A DNA stretch of 58,455 nucleotides from Flavobacteriaceae bacterium (lineage in GTDB: Bacteria; Bacteroidota; Bacteroidia; Flavobacteriales; Flavobacteriaceae). The position numbers were made by a program, and so were the translations under genes. This document shows positions 26,107-34,774 of this stretch, in pieces. The notes beneath the pieces are model-generated. The model was not told where the DNA came from, did no database searches, and saw only the letters and a list, made by a program, of their open reading frames with translations. Each line of letters starts with the position of its first letter. The first letter of the stretch is position 1. Location: assembly GCA_024742935.1 (NCBI GenBank), contig JANSXN010000008.1, forward strand, positions 1-58,455, written 5' to 3'.

Positions 26107-27157
26107 TGTAAAAGAGGCTTAATTGGTCTTCAGATATTTGAACAGTCTGATTTATATTTTTATTTAAAACAGGGGCTTTAATTCCTTGATTTAATATTTT
26201 CTGACTTGTAAATACACGTGCTTGATCCCAGAGATTTGATTCGATAAAGGTCATCAAGGTTTGAGTGCCACCTTCAATAATTACAGATTGTATTTGATGG
26301 TTGTAAAGCACCTCACAGATGTGTTGGGAAAGGTTTTTATCAAAAACGACAGTTTCAAAATGGACATTTTTATAAACCGGAAAATCTGTTTGATTATTTG
26401 ATGTAATCACGATGGTTTTCATAGTTCCGTCAAGAACGGCGGCTTCTTTATTAATTTTAAGATGTTGATCGAGAACCACTCTCACCGGGTTATTTCCCTC
26501 CCAAATCCGGTTTGTCAATTGCGGATTGTCTTTTAAAACCGTAGTCGTTCCCACCAGAATAGCTTGCTCTTCACTACGCCATTTGTGCAACAATTGTTTT
26601 GATGCGCTCCCGGTAATCCAAAAGGGTTTTCCGGTTTCTTGTTCTTTAGGCGCTATGAATCCATCAGCCGTTTGTGCCCATTTTAAAATGATGTAAGGAC
26701 GCTTTTTTTGGTGAAAGGTAAAAAAACGTTTGTTCAGGTTCTTGCACTCATTTTCAAGTATTCCTACAGCGACCTCACAACCCGATTCCAATAATTTTTT
26801 CACACCACGACCGGCCACTTTGGGATTGGGATCCAAACAACCTACAACTACTTTTGGAATTTTATGAGCAATGATTAAATCTGCGCATGGGGGTGTTTTC
26901 CCAAAATGACTGCAGGGCTCAAGGCTCACATATATAGTTGCCTTTTTTAAAAGGGATTTGTCTTTTACACCGGCTATGGCATTGACTTCTGCGTGTGGTT
27001 CGCCGGCTTTTTGATGCCAGCCCTCACCAATGATACTGTCTTTGTAAACAACCACACTGCCCACCATCGGGTTTGGGTAGGTTTTACCCAGGCCGTTTTG
27101 GGCTAAATCGATGCACCGCTGTATGTATTTTTGATGTTTGGACAAGAAAATTTGCAT
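26099..27157 (-). CDS. ribD: Bifunctional riboflavin biosynthesis protein RibD
   Basis: A 352-residue enzyme. The N-terminal deaminase domain (residues 1-145) has the zinc motifs GEPHAEVNAI and PCSHFGKTPPCADLI. The C-terminal reductase domain (about 150-350) has RPYIILKWAQTADGFI, LVGTTTVLKDNPQLTNR and SVIIEGGTQTLMTFIE. It converts diaminohydroxyribosylaminopyrimidine phosphate to the reduced, deaminated product in riboflavin synthesis. It heads a minus-strand operon with the HAD hydrolase, EamA and yigZ genes. Confidence 0.97.
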   Translation of the reverse strand: MQIFLSKHQKYIQRCIDLAQNGLGKTYPNPMVGSVVVYKDSIIGEGWHQKAGEPHAEVNAIAGVKDKSLLKKATIYVSLEPCSHFGKTPPCADLIIAHKIPKVVVGCLDPNPKVAGRGVKKLLESGCEVAVGILENECKNLNKRFFTFHQKKRPYIILKWAQTADGFIAPKEQETGKPFWITGSASKQLLHKWRSEEQAILVGTTTVLKDNPQLTNRIWEGNNPVRVVLDQHLKINKEAAVLDGTMKTIVITSNNQTDFPVYKNVHFETVVFDKNLSQHICEVLYNHQIQSVIIEGGTQTLMTFIESNLWDQARVFTSQKILNQGIKAPVLNKNINQTVQISEDQLSLFYND

Positions 27158-27193
27158 TACCTTTATCTCACAAAAATAGCATATTTAAAACGA

Positions 27194-27679
27194 ATGAACG
27201 ACTACATTATTCGCCCTATTGAGCAAAACGACAATCCGCATATTGCAGGGGTCATTAGAAGTGTTTTACTTGAATTTGGAGTTCCTAAAATAGGCACCGC
27301 TTATGCTGATACAAGTCTCGACTGTATGTTTGAAACGTATCAGGATGATAAAAAAGCCTATTTTGTCGTTGAAGAGAATGAAACCATTATTGGCGGTGCG
27401 GGGATCAGTCAACTGGACAATTATGAGGGGAATGTGTGTGAATTGCAAAAAATGTATTTTGCGCCAGAGGCTAGAGGTAGGGGCATTGGTTCAAAAATGA
27501 TGGATATCTGTCTAAAGAAAGCCAAAGAATTTGGTTTTGAACACTGCTATCTGGAGACGATGCCTTATATGGACGATGCCCGAAAATTGTACTTTAAAAC
27601 AGGATTTACTCCGTTAGAAAAGGCAATGGGCGATACCGGTCATTATTCTTGTAATGTGTGGATGATAAAAAAAATATGA
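27194..27679 (+). CDS. GNAT family N-acetyltransferase
   Basis: A 161-residue acetyltransferase starting MNDYIIRPIEQNDNPHIAGVIR. The acetyl-CoA-binding loop is EARGRGIGSKMM, preceded by the CELQKMYFAP strand and followed by YLETMPYMDDARKLYFKTGF. The ATG at 27194 is chosen because the upstream in-frame ATG (27131) would place the start inside ribD. The substrate is unknown. The stop overlaps the prmC start as ATGA. Confidence 0.9.
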   Translation: MNDYIIRPIEQNDNPHIAGVIRSVLLEFGVPKIGTAYADTSLDCMFETYQDDKKAYFVVEENETIIGGAGISQLDNYEGNVCELQKMYFAPEARGRGIGSKMMDICLKKAKEFGFEHCYLETMPYMDDARKLYFKTGFTPLEKAMGDTGHYSCNVWMIKKI

Positions 27680-28530
27680 CTTTAAAAGAGTTCAGGAATC
27701 ATTTCAAATCCAAACTAAAAGACATATATCCTGAAGAGGAAATAGGCTCTTTTTTTTATTTGTTATCTGAAAAATATCTTCTTTTGCCAAGGTTTGAAGT
27801 CGTATTTCAATTGGATTTAAAATTATCTATTGATGATATATCAAAATTTGATGAAGCCTTGAAAAAACTTGAGAAGGAAGTTCCCATACAATATATTTTA
27901 GGGGAAACAGAGTTTTATGGGCTTCCATTTAAAGTGAATCCTTCTGTACTGATTCCCAGACCTGAGACTGAAGAACTTGTTGACTGGATACTCAATGATT
28001 ATTCTAAAATAAATGAACAATTTTCTCTGCTAGATATTGGAACGGGAAGTGGTTGTATAGCTATTTCGCTTGCAAAAAAAATGAGGCAAGCAAAAGTGAG
28101 TGCAATGGATATTTCGCCAATGGCTTTAAAAACCGCTTCAGAAAATGCAATCTTAAATGATGTGACAATCTCAATTTTAGAAAAGGACATACTTGCTATA
28201 AAAGAACTCAATTCTACTTTTGATGTGATTGTTTCAAATCCACCTTATGTGAGGAATTTCGAAAAGGAAAAAATGCAATCCAATGTATTGTTATATGAAC
28301 CACACAATGCACTTTTTGTGCCAGACAGTGATCCACTCTTGTTTTATAAAAGTATTGCTGAAATAGCTTGTCAAAGCTTAAAGCGAGAGGGAAATCTGTA
28401 TTTTGAAATCAACGAAGCCTATGGAAGTGAAGTTGTTGAAATGCTAGAAAAAATGAGATTTGAAAATGTGGAATTGAAGAAAGATATATTTGGCAAAGAC
28501 CGAATGATTAAAGCCCAAAAGTTCCATTAA
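27676..28530 (+). CDS. prmC: Peptide chain release factor N5-glutamine methyltransferase PrmC
   Basis: A 284-residue class I methyltransferase. The N-terminal helical domain contains VPIQYILGETEFYGLPFKV and IPRPETEELVDWI. The SAM-binding motif is LLDIGTGSGCIAISLA, and the catalytic NPPY motif is in VSNPPYVRNFE. It methylates the GGQ glutamine of release factors RF1/RF2. The ATG at 27676 overlaps the GNAT stop (ATGA); an in-frame upstream ATG at 27658 is possible. It shares a 4-bp TTAA with the convergent OmpA-like gene. Confidence 0.95.
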   Translation: MTLKEFRNHFKSKLKDIYPEEEIGSFFYLLSEKYLLLPRFEVVFQLDLKLSIDDISKFDEALKKLEKEVPIQYILGETEFYGLPFKVNPSVLIPRPETEELVDWILNDYSKINEQFSLLDIGTGSGCIAISLAKKMRQAKVSAMDISPMALKTASENAILNDVTISILEKDILAIKELNSTFDVIVSNPPYVRNFEKEKMQSNVLLYEPHNALFVPDSDPLLFYKSIAEIACQSLKREGNLYFEINEAYGSEVVEMLEKMRFENVELKKDIFGKDRMIKAQKFH

Positions 28531-29468
28531 TCCTTTTTTGTATAAAAGTCACTGTGGGGCATTACAATTACTTCAACTCTTCGATTGAGTTGTTTGCCTT
28601 CGTCAGTTTCATTTGTTGCCCTGGGTTTTGTGAGTCCATAAGCCACACTTTCAAAATCATAAATTCCGTTGTTGTCTAGTAATGACTTTAGTTTATTGAT
28701 GACACTTTGTGCTCTTCGCTCTGAGAGTCTGAGATTAAGCAAGTCACTTCCGTCACTGTCTGTATGGCCTTCGACTATGATTTTTGCCATACCCACTTGT
28801 TTGATTTGTTTTGCCAGGCTATCTATTGAAGCTTTTGCCAAAGGTTTGAGATTGTGCTTTGCAGTATCAAAAAGGACATCTGCACTCATATTAACTTTTA
28901 AAACACCGCTTAAGGTTCCCACAGCATCAATATCTGCTCCAGATGTATTTCCGGTACAAATATCTTTTTGATCTGTAATTCTTACAAAATAGAAAACATC
29001 CCTTATGTCTGTTACGACTTCTGCTATATCAATATAAGATTTGCCACCTTCAATAATACCAAGATCAAGCCAATTTTTTCCATCTTTAGAAATTTCAAAT
29101 TGAAAAGATTCTTCAGAGGGCCCCACTTCCCATACGTACAAATCGGGTCCCTCCATATTAATAAAACCATTGTCTGTAAATTCCAATATGAGTTGACCAC
29201 CACAACCTAAAGAAACATATCGCGGTACTTTGTAATGAATATAATTGGGTTCTCCTAAAGCTTCTTCAGGGTTTGTGAATTCCAATATGGCTTTGGGATT
29301 TCCCTGTATAAACTCAACGACACGATCTGCAAAAGATATTTTACCAATGGGCATATAAATTGTTTCTCCTTTTGTGGAAGTATAATTTTTTCCTTCCACA
29401 ACGGCATTTTGGGCGAGTGTGGGAGTAATCGAAAAAAGAAAAATCAAAAAAGAGAACCTGATTTTCAT
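28527..29468 (-). CDS. OmpA-family outer-membrane/periplasmic protein with N-terminal beta-sandwich-like domain
   Basis: A 313-residue exported protein: signal peptide at residues 1-19, a beta-rich domain (about 45-190) containing LGCGGQLILEFTDNGF, GPDLYVWEVG and SGADIDAVGTL, and a C-terminal OmpA peptidoglycan-binding domain (about 195-305) with VEGHTDSDGSDLLNLRLSERRAQSV. The OmpA part should tether it to peptidoglycan. The N-terminal part resembles cell-surface discoidin-like modules, but I cannot name a ligand. It stands alone between prmC and the porin. Confidence 0.85.
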   Translation of the reverse strand: MKIRFSFLIFLFSITPTLAQNAVVEGKNYTSTKGETIYMPIGKISFADRVVEFIQGNPKAILEFTNPEEALGEPNYIHYKVPRYVSLGCGGQLILEFTDNGFINMEGPDLYVWEVGPSEESFQFEISKDGKNWLDLGIIEGGKSYIDIAEVVTDIRDVFYFVRITDQKDICTGNTSGADIDAVGTLSGVLKVNMSADVLFDTAKHNLKPLAKASIDSLAKQIKQVGMAKIIVEGHTDSDGSDLLNLRLSERRAQSVINKLKSLLDNNGIYDFESVAYGLTKPRATNETDEGKQLNRRVEVIVMPHSDFYTKKD

Positions 29469-29550
29469 AAACCATTACTTAGCTAAACTAGCTATGAATA
29501 TAGTATATTTTTTTGAAAAGTACTGAAAATCAGGGATTTTTTAAATAAAA

Positions 29551-30786
29551 TTATATCCCAATCTCTACCTGAAACCTTACATACCAGCTATTATTGGAAG
29601 GGTTTAAGTCAAGTGTAGCACTTTCATAAGTGGCTTCTCCCTGAATTTTTAGAGAGTGTTCCCAGATATATTTAGTTATTCCCAAACTGAATTGATTAGT
29701 TTCAGGTAATATGTTTTTTATTTGACTTTTCGGAGTACTGTAAGAATACCTTCCAGAAACTTCCAGATTGTTCAGAAATAAATAACTTAATTGAGCGTCA
29801 TAGCCACTTCCGGCTAAAACAAATCGTTGTTGTGTCGCGTCATTAGGATTGATGGTGATGGCATTGTCTGTATCTCTTTGCAAGTATGCGGTTTGGAAAG
29901 CCCAACCATTGTATTTGAGAATGGCATCAAGTAAAATTGATGTTAAATCCCTAGGTTCATAAAGGACACTTCCTTGTTGTCCCTGGGTTCTTAGAGCTCC
30001 GTGATTGAAATGATACGTCCCTGAAATCATTAATTTTGGTGTTGTCTCGCGCATTAAATCACCTTCAAAATAGGCACCTCCTTTTGTGAAGTTTCCAAAT
30101 GGATATAACTCCACACGACCTGTATAAGCCATTTTGTTGTCTGAAGTTTGTGTCCAGTTTCTTCCTTCTCCTGTTGAAATGGCTGTTTTTATTTCATAAC
30201 CAAACGCATCGGGTTTGTTTTTTAAGTAATAGACTTGCAAGCCAAAATCTCTGTCAATATTGAATTGGGCATTATTGATGGTTCTATCAGTAAACTGAAG
30301 CGCTCCTGAGGAATTTATCCTTTGCCTGTTTCCGGGAAGTTTTGTTTGACCAAAGCCTAAATTCCAATTTTTATTAGGCCTGTAAAAAACTATTGCATCT
30401 CTGATTACATTGATGTTTTGCCCTTCTTGAATCACTCCCACATCTCCTGCCGCAAAGGAGAGTTGTATGACATATGAAAACTTTGGATCTCCAACATAAC
30501 CATCAAAACGCAACCTCAAACGCCTCACTTGAGCTGAAAACGCACTTTCCTCATTCTCTAAAAACAATGCAGTTGCCCGATTTTGCATCCTGAATCTGAT
30601 GTTGAATTGAAACAAACTATCTGCTGAGGTTAAACCTAATCCTTTACCATAACTGTAATAGGGTAGTGCTGCAAGTTTGATGTCATTGTTTTCAATTGCT
30701 TTTACAATCGAGTCGGTTTCTGTTTGTGCTGAAACTCCAACTATTGAAAAAAGAAAAGCACAAAAAAGTAGTCTGATGGTTTTCAT
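29551..30786 (-). CDS. Porin, phosphate-selective OprO/OprP-like
   Basis: A 411-residue outer-membrane protein with a signal peptide (residues 1-20, ending VSAQ) and a long series of amphipathic beta strands: FNIRFRMQNRATALF, QVRRLRLRFDGYVGDPKFSYVIQLSF, NWNLGFGQTKLPGNRQR and a C-terminal strand ending in ISWYVRFQVEIGI-like aromatics. This matches the OprO/OprP family in Bacteroidota. Phosphate specificity cannot be shown from sequence. It overlaps the purB stop by one base, so it may be read from the purB transcript. Confidence 0.85.
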   Translation of the reverse strand: MKTIRLLFCAFLFSIVGVSAQTETDSIVKAIENNDIKLAALPYYSYGKGLGLTSADSLFQFNIRFRMQNRATALFLENEESAFSAQVRRLRLRFDGYVGDPKFSYVIQLSFAAGDVGVIQEGQNINVIRDAIVFYRPNKNWNLGFGQTKLPGNRQRINSSGALQFTDRTINNAQFNIDRDFGLQVYYLKNKPDAFGYEIKTAISTGEGRNWTQTSDNKMAYTGRVELYPFGNFTKGGAYFEGDLMRETTPKLMISGTYHFNHGALRTQGQQGSVLYEPRDLTSILLDAILKYNGWAFQTAYLQRDTDNAITINPNDATQQRFVLAGSGYDAQLSYLFLNNLEVSGRYSYSTPKSQIKNILPETNQFSLGITKYIWEHSLKIQGEATYESATLDLNPSNNSWYVRFQVEIGI

Positions 30787-32129
30787 TAAATACCTGTATA
30801 ATTGGTTGGTTTAATTGCTAAAAGTTCTCTTTTAATTTCTTCTGAAACAGTAAGTGTATTTATAAAATCTGTTATAGATTGTTGATTGATTTTCTGATTT
30901 GTTCGGGTAAGACCTTTTAAAGCCTCATAGGGATTGGGATATCCTTCTCTTCTCAGTATGGTTTGTATGGCTTCTGCTACAACTGCCCAGTTATTTTCAA
31001 GATCTTCGGCGATTTTTGTTTCGTTTAAAACGAGTTTCTCTAGGCCTTTCAACGTTGAGTGTAAGGCAATCAATGTGTGCCCCACCGGAACGCCCACATT
31101 TCTTAAAACAGTGCTGTCTGTCAAATCACGTTGCAAACGGCTTATGGGTAATTTTGCCGAAAGGTGTTCAAAAAGTGCATTTGCAATTCCAAGATTTCCC
31201 TCAGAATTTTCAAAATCAATCGGGTTTACTTTATGTGGCATCGCTGAAGATCCCACTTCGCCGTCTTTGATTTTTTGTTTGAAATAGTCCATAGAGATAT
31301 AAGTCCAAAAATCACGGTCTAAATCTATGATGATGGTATTGATGCGTTTGTATCCATCAAATAAAGCAGCAAGATGGTCATAATGCTCAATTTGGGTAGT
31401 GGGGAAGGAGTGATTTAATCCTAAGGTGTTTTCAACAAAATGAGTTCCAAATTTTCTCCAGTCCACCACCGGGTATGCTACAAAGTGCGCATTGAAATTA
31501 CCGGTGGCTCCACCAAATTTTGCTGCATGTTTTGTATTTTTTAAAATGTGAACTTGCTCTTCAAGTCGCACAACAAAGACTTCAATCTCCTTACCCAGTC
31601 TGGTAGGGGAAGCGGGCTGGCCGTGTGTTTTTGCAAGCATAGGAATCGATTTCCATTCCTCGGAAAGACTTCTTAGCTTGGAAATTAATTCATAAAGAAG
31701 TGGCACATAGACTTTTTCTGTTGCTTCTTTTATGGATAAAGGAATAGCGGTGTTGTTTATGTCCTGAGAGGTTAGACCAAAATGGATAAATTCTTTATAA
31801 TCCTGAAGGTGTAAGTCATCAAATTTTTCTTTGATAAAATATTCAACCGCTTTCACATCGTGGTTGGTAATCTTCTCAATGTCTTTTATTTTTTGAGCAT
31901 CTTGGGTAGTGAAGTTTTGATACAGATCGCGTAAAGCGGAAAAATGAGCACTGTTAAAACGTTCCAATTGAGGCAAAGGAAGATTACAAAGGGCAATAAA
32001 ATACTCAATTTCCACCAGAACCCGGTATTTAATAAGCGCCTCTTCAGCAAAAAACGGAATGAGGGATTGGGTCTTTGACTGGTATCTCCCATCAATGGGT
32101 GAAATTGCTTGTAATGCGTTGGTTGCCAT
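30786..32129 (-). CDS. purB: Adenylosuccinate lyase
   Basis: A 447-residue PurB acting twice in purine synthesis: it splits SAICAR and adenylosuccinate, releasing fumarate. Family marks are SPIDGRYQSKTQSL at the N-terminus, EKITNHDVKAVEYF, FGLTSQDINNTA, KTHGQPASPTRLG and the flexible signature loop GSSAMPHKVNPIDFENSEGN with the catalytic Ser. It is preceded by a TATCTTTG box and a HEAT-like gene on the same strand. Confidence 0.97.
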   Translation of the reverse strand: MATNALQAISPIDGRYQSKTQSLIPFFAEEALIKYRVLVEIEYFIALCNLPLPQLERFNSAHFSALRDLYQNFTTQDAQKIKDIEKITNHDVKAVEYFIKEKFDDLHLQDYKEFIHFGLTSQDINNTAIPLSIKEATEKVYVPLLYELISKLRSLSEEWKSIPMLAKTHGQPASPTRLGKEIEVFVVRLEEQVHILKNTKHAAKFGGATGNFNAHFVAYPVVDWRKFGTHFVENTLGLNHSFPTTQIEHYDHLAALFDGYKRINTIIIDLDRDFWTYISMDYFKQKIKDGEVGSSAMPHKVNPIDFENSEGNLGIANALFEHLSAKLPISRLQRDLTDSTVLRNVGVPVGHTLIALHSTLKGLEKLVLNETKIAEDLENNWAVVAEAIQTILRREGYPNPYEALKGLTRTNQKINQQSITDFINTLTVSEEIKRELLAIKPTNYTGI

Positions 32130-32148
32130 ACTGTTTTGAAATAAGGTG

Positions 32149-32156
32149 CAAAGATA
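32149..32156 (-). promoter_or_regulatory. Candidate -7 box TATCTTTG for purB
   Basis: An exact TAnnTTTG match on the minus strand 19 bp before the purB start. No matching TTTG at the -33 place is visible. Confidence 0.5.
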
Positions 32157-32212
32157 AGGATTTCTCTTAATTTGGCTCCAATAAAAGAAGGAAGGATTCA
32201 GCTTTATTGAAG

Positions 32213-32764
32213 TTACAATTTTTTTAGAATATGTCTCGCGCGTGCTTTAAATGCAGGTTGTTGATTTTGAAAATCTTTTTCGAGTATTATTTTTAGTTCG
32301 GGATAAATCCATTTAATTTCTTTACCCAAAAGAAACAAGCATTGCATTGCATAAGCTTTTGCAGCTACTTTTTGCTCTGTGATCAACCAGTCAAAGCAAA
32401 TTTCTGTGAGCTTCTCCAATTGTTTTTTTGAAAGTACAAATTGTAAGGACGGCTCTTTATTGGTATAATATCCCATCACAAGTTCTTCACATATTTTTGC
32501 CAGAGGCCTCACCGCCTGGTGTTTGAATACCTTCGGAATGTTTTCAAGAAACCTGTCTAAATAAGGGACTAGTAATTTTATATTTTTGAGGCAGACCATT
32601 TCCAAAATCCAAGCTGCTTTGTAGGAGATGTCCTGATCAACGTTAAAACAGCATTCAAAAATACAGTCAAAATAGTCAGGATTGTTTAAGACCCGGTCTG
32701 CAAGTTTTTCGCGATCCTTTCGGTATGCTTTTAATTGATTAAGCTGTTGTATTAAAACCTCCAA
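32213..32764 (-). CDS. HEAT-like helical-repeat protein upstream of purB
   Basis: A 183-residue all-helical protein. Segments such as ISYKAAWILEMVCLKNIKLLVPYLDRFL, AVRPLAKICEELV and AAKAYAMQCLFLLGKEIKWIYPELKIIL have the spacing of HEAT/armadillo repeats. I recognise it as a conserved neighbour of purB in flavobacteria but know no function. It starts 4 bp after the sirtuin stop and ends 83 bp before purB. A protein-protein scaffold is inferred from the fold. Confidence 0.75.
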   Translation of the reverse strand: MEVLIQQLNQLKAYRKDREKLADRVLNNPDYFDCIFECCFNVDQDISYKAAWILEMVCLKNIKLLVPYLDRFLENIPKVFKHQAVRPLAKICEELVMGYYTNKEPSLQFVLSKKQLEKLTEICFDWLITEQKVAAKAYAMQCLFLLGKEIKWIYPELKIILEKDFQNQQPAFKARARHILKKL

Positions 32765-32768
32765 TGTA

Positions 32769-33461
32769 TTATAGATTTTTTAATTTTTCAATAAATACAG
32801 GAACTCCTAGTGTAGCCGTTGCCGGAATTATTTCAACTTTATTTGATATCCCATAAACATCTGCGGGTTTTGGATCAATATAATAAATAGGCGAATGTGA
32901 GGGTGTATAATGCATCAAACCCGCAGCGGGATATACTTGCAGTGAGGTTCCTATCACCACAACGATATCTGCATTTTGCGTGATTTCAATGGCATCTTCC
33001 ATCGCAGGGACGGCTTCCCCAAACCAAACGATATGTGGTCTTAACTGGCCATTTTTTGGACAGCAATCGCCAAGAGCAACATCTTTTTCCCAATCCAATA
33101 TATAGTTTTCATCCAGCGTGCTTCTCACTTTGAGGAGTTCGCCGTGCAAATGTAAAACAGTGGTGCTTCCTGCCCGTTCATGAAGGTCATCTACATTTTG
33201 AGTAATAATTTGAACTTCAAATTCATTTTCCAGTTCTGCGAGGGCATAGTGAGCGGAATTGGGTTTCACCTCCAGTAATTGTTTTCTTCTTTTGTTGTAG
33301 AAATCCAAAACAATTTCAGGATTTTTGTGCCAGCCAACAGGTGATGCCACTTCCATAATGTCGTGGCCCTCCCAAAGCCCGTTTGCATCCCTGAAGGTAT
33401 TAATACCGCTTTCGGCACTAATGCCGGCTCCTGTAAGAACAATCAATTTCTTTTTTTGCAT
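32769..33461 (-). CDS. SIR2-family NAD-dependent protein deacylase
   Basis: A 230-residue sirtuin. The NAD-binding motif is GAGISAESGINTFRDANGLW, then TQNVDDLHERAG and the catalytic His in VLHLHGELLKV. FYNKRRKQ carries the Tyr/Arg pair used by CobB-like enzymes that remove succinyl or other acidic acyl groups. The zinc site looks reduced: the first Cys pair is absent and only a CC remains in LGDCCPKNGQLRPH. The start at 33461 is preceded by an AGGAG sequence; a longer ATG start at 33506 is less likely. The gene is divergent from trmH. Confidence 0.93.
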   Translation of the reverse strand: MQKKKLIVLTGAGISAESGINTFRDANGLWEGHDIMEVASPVGWHKNPEIVLDFYNKRRKQLLEVKPNSAHYALAELENEFEVQIITQNVDDLHERAGSTTVLHLHGELLKVRSTLDENYILDWEKDVALGDCCPKNGQLRPHIVWFGEAVPAMEDAIEITQNADIVVVIGTSLQVYPAAGLMHYTPSHSPIYYIDPKPADVYGISNKVEIIPATATLGVPVFIEKLKNL

Positions 33462-33508
33462 AACTCCTTTTATCAAATTCTTATATTTATTCCGAAAATA
33501 AAACATTG

Positions 33509-34171
33509 ATGATAGATTACCAATTATTGACCCATTTAGAATCGTATTTAACTGAAAGGCGTAAGGAACTTTTTAAAGAAGTTTTATCAGAGCGCACTCG
33601 ACATTTTACAGTAGTGACAGAGGATGTTTATCAACTTCACAATACCAGTGCCGTGATGCGCACCTGTGATATCTTTGGCATACAGGATTTACATGTTGTT
33701 GAAGAAATAGATGGGAAACGTATTGACAAAGAAATTGCTATGGGAGCTCAAAAATGGGTTGATTTGCATCGGCACGATCATATAGACTCTTGTATTTCTG
33801 AGCTTAAAGCGAAAGGGTATCGCATTATTGCAACAACGCCTCACAAGGATTCTCAGTTTTTAGGTGATTTTGACGTGACCCAAAAAGCTGCTTTTTTCTT
33901 CGGAAAAGAATCGACCGGACTTTCAGATACCGTTTTTAAACAAGCAGATGGGTTTTTAAAAATCCCAATGGTTGGTTTTACTGAAAGTTTAAATATTTCA
34001 GTTTCTGCTGCAATTATCTTACAAGACGTAACGGCTAAACTCAAAAAAACACAGATTGATTGGCAACTTTCTGAAGAAGAACAGCTTGAAAAGCGGCTGG
34101 ATTGGGCCATGAAAACCATAAAAAGTATAGAAGCGATTTTAAAGAGGTATGATGAAATAAAAAATGATTAA
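33509..34171 (+). CDS. trmH: tRNA (guanosine(18)-2'-O)-methyltransferase TrmH-like
   Basis: A 220-residue SPOUT methyltransferase. The N-terminus has LTERRKELFKEVLSERTRHFTVVTEDVYQLHNTSAVMRTCD, read here as separate short blocks; the Asn-Thr-Ser-Ala-Val motif and the active-site Arg are present. The knot region is FFFGKESTGLSD, IPMVGFTESLNISVSAAI. It methylates the ribose of G18 in tRNA. ATG at 33509 is preferred to the TTG directly before it. Confidence 0.93.
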   Translation: MIDYQLLTHLESYLTERRKELFKEVLSERTRHFTVVTEDVYQLHNTSAVMRTCDIFGIQDLHVVEEIDGKRIDKEIAMGAQKWVDLHRHDHIDSCISELKAKGYRIIATTPHKDSQFLGDFDVTQKAAFFFGKESTGLSDTVFKQADGFLKIPMVGFTESLNISVSAAIILQDVTAKLKKTQIDWQLSEEEQLEKRLDWAMKTIKSIEAILKRYDEIKND

Positions 34172-34198
34172 ATTTGAAACTAAACCAAATCAGATTTT

Positions 34199-34739
34199 AT
34201 GATAGTCGTTTATCTATTTGCAGCTCTGATTGCTGTTTTTTTTAATTCTTTCTTTAATTGCACCTAAAAACTACCACGTTTATAGAAGTGTGGAAATTAA
34301 TAAACCATTGCCTGAAGTATTTCAATTCATTAAATATGTCAAAAACCAGGATTACTGGTCGCCGTGGGACAAAAAAGATCCTGATATAAAAAAGTCATAC
34401 ACAGGAACTGATGGCACTATAGGGTTTATATCTCACTGGGAAGGCAATAAGCAGGTTGGTGAAGGCGAACAGGAAATCACCAACATTATTGAGAATGAAA
34501 AAATGGAATCTCAATTGCGATTTTTTAAACCCTGGAAATCACAGAGTGACGCTTATATCAAAGTTGATAAAATTAACGAGAGCATAACTAAGGTGACTTG
34601 GGGTTTTTCAGGTATAAACAAGCCGCCTGCAAATATTTTTATGTTGTTTTTTAATATGGATAAAACGGTTGGGAAGGATTTTGAGGAAGGTCTTATAAAT
34701 CTTAAAAATCACCTTGAAAATAAATTAGATGTAAATTAG
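34199..34739 (+). CDS. Membrane-anchored SRPBCC-family protein, apparently frameshifted in a T8 tract
   Basis: The SRPBCC (polyketide-cyclase-like) domain reads from about 34260 to 34739: YHVYRSVEINKPLPEVFQFI, YWSPWDKKDPDIKKSYTG, GFISHWEGNKQVGEGEQEI and WGFSGINKPPANIFMLFF. The open frame has only a TTG start at 34230. An ATG at 34199 begins MIVVYLFAALIAV in another frame that stops soon. Deleting one T from the eight at 34236-34243 joins the two into MIVVYLFAALIAVFLILSLIAPKNYHV, the usual hydrophobic N-terminus of the family. The break is a sequencing error, a real mutation or a slippage switch. Ligand unknown. Confidence 0.75.
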
Positions 34740-34774
34740 TATTTATAAAAAATAGCAAAATTTTCTAGCGTATC

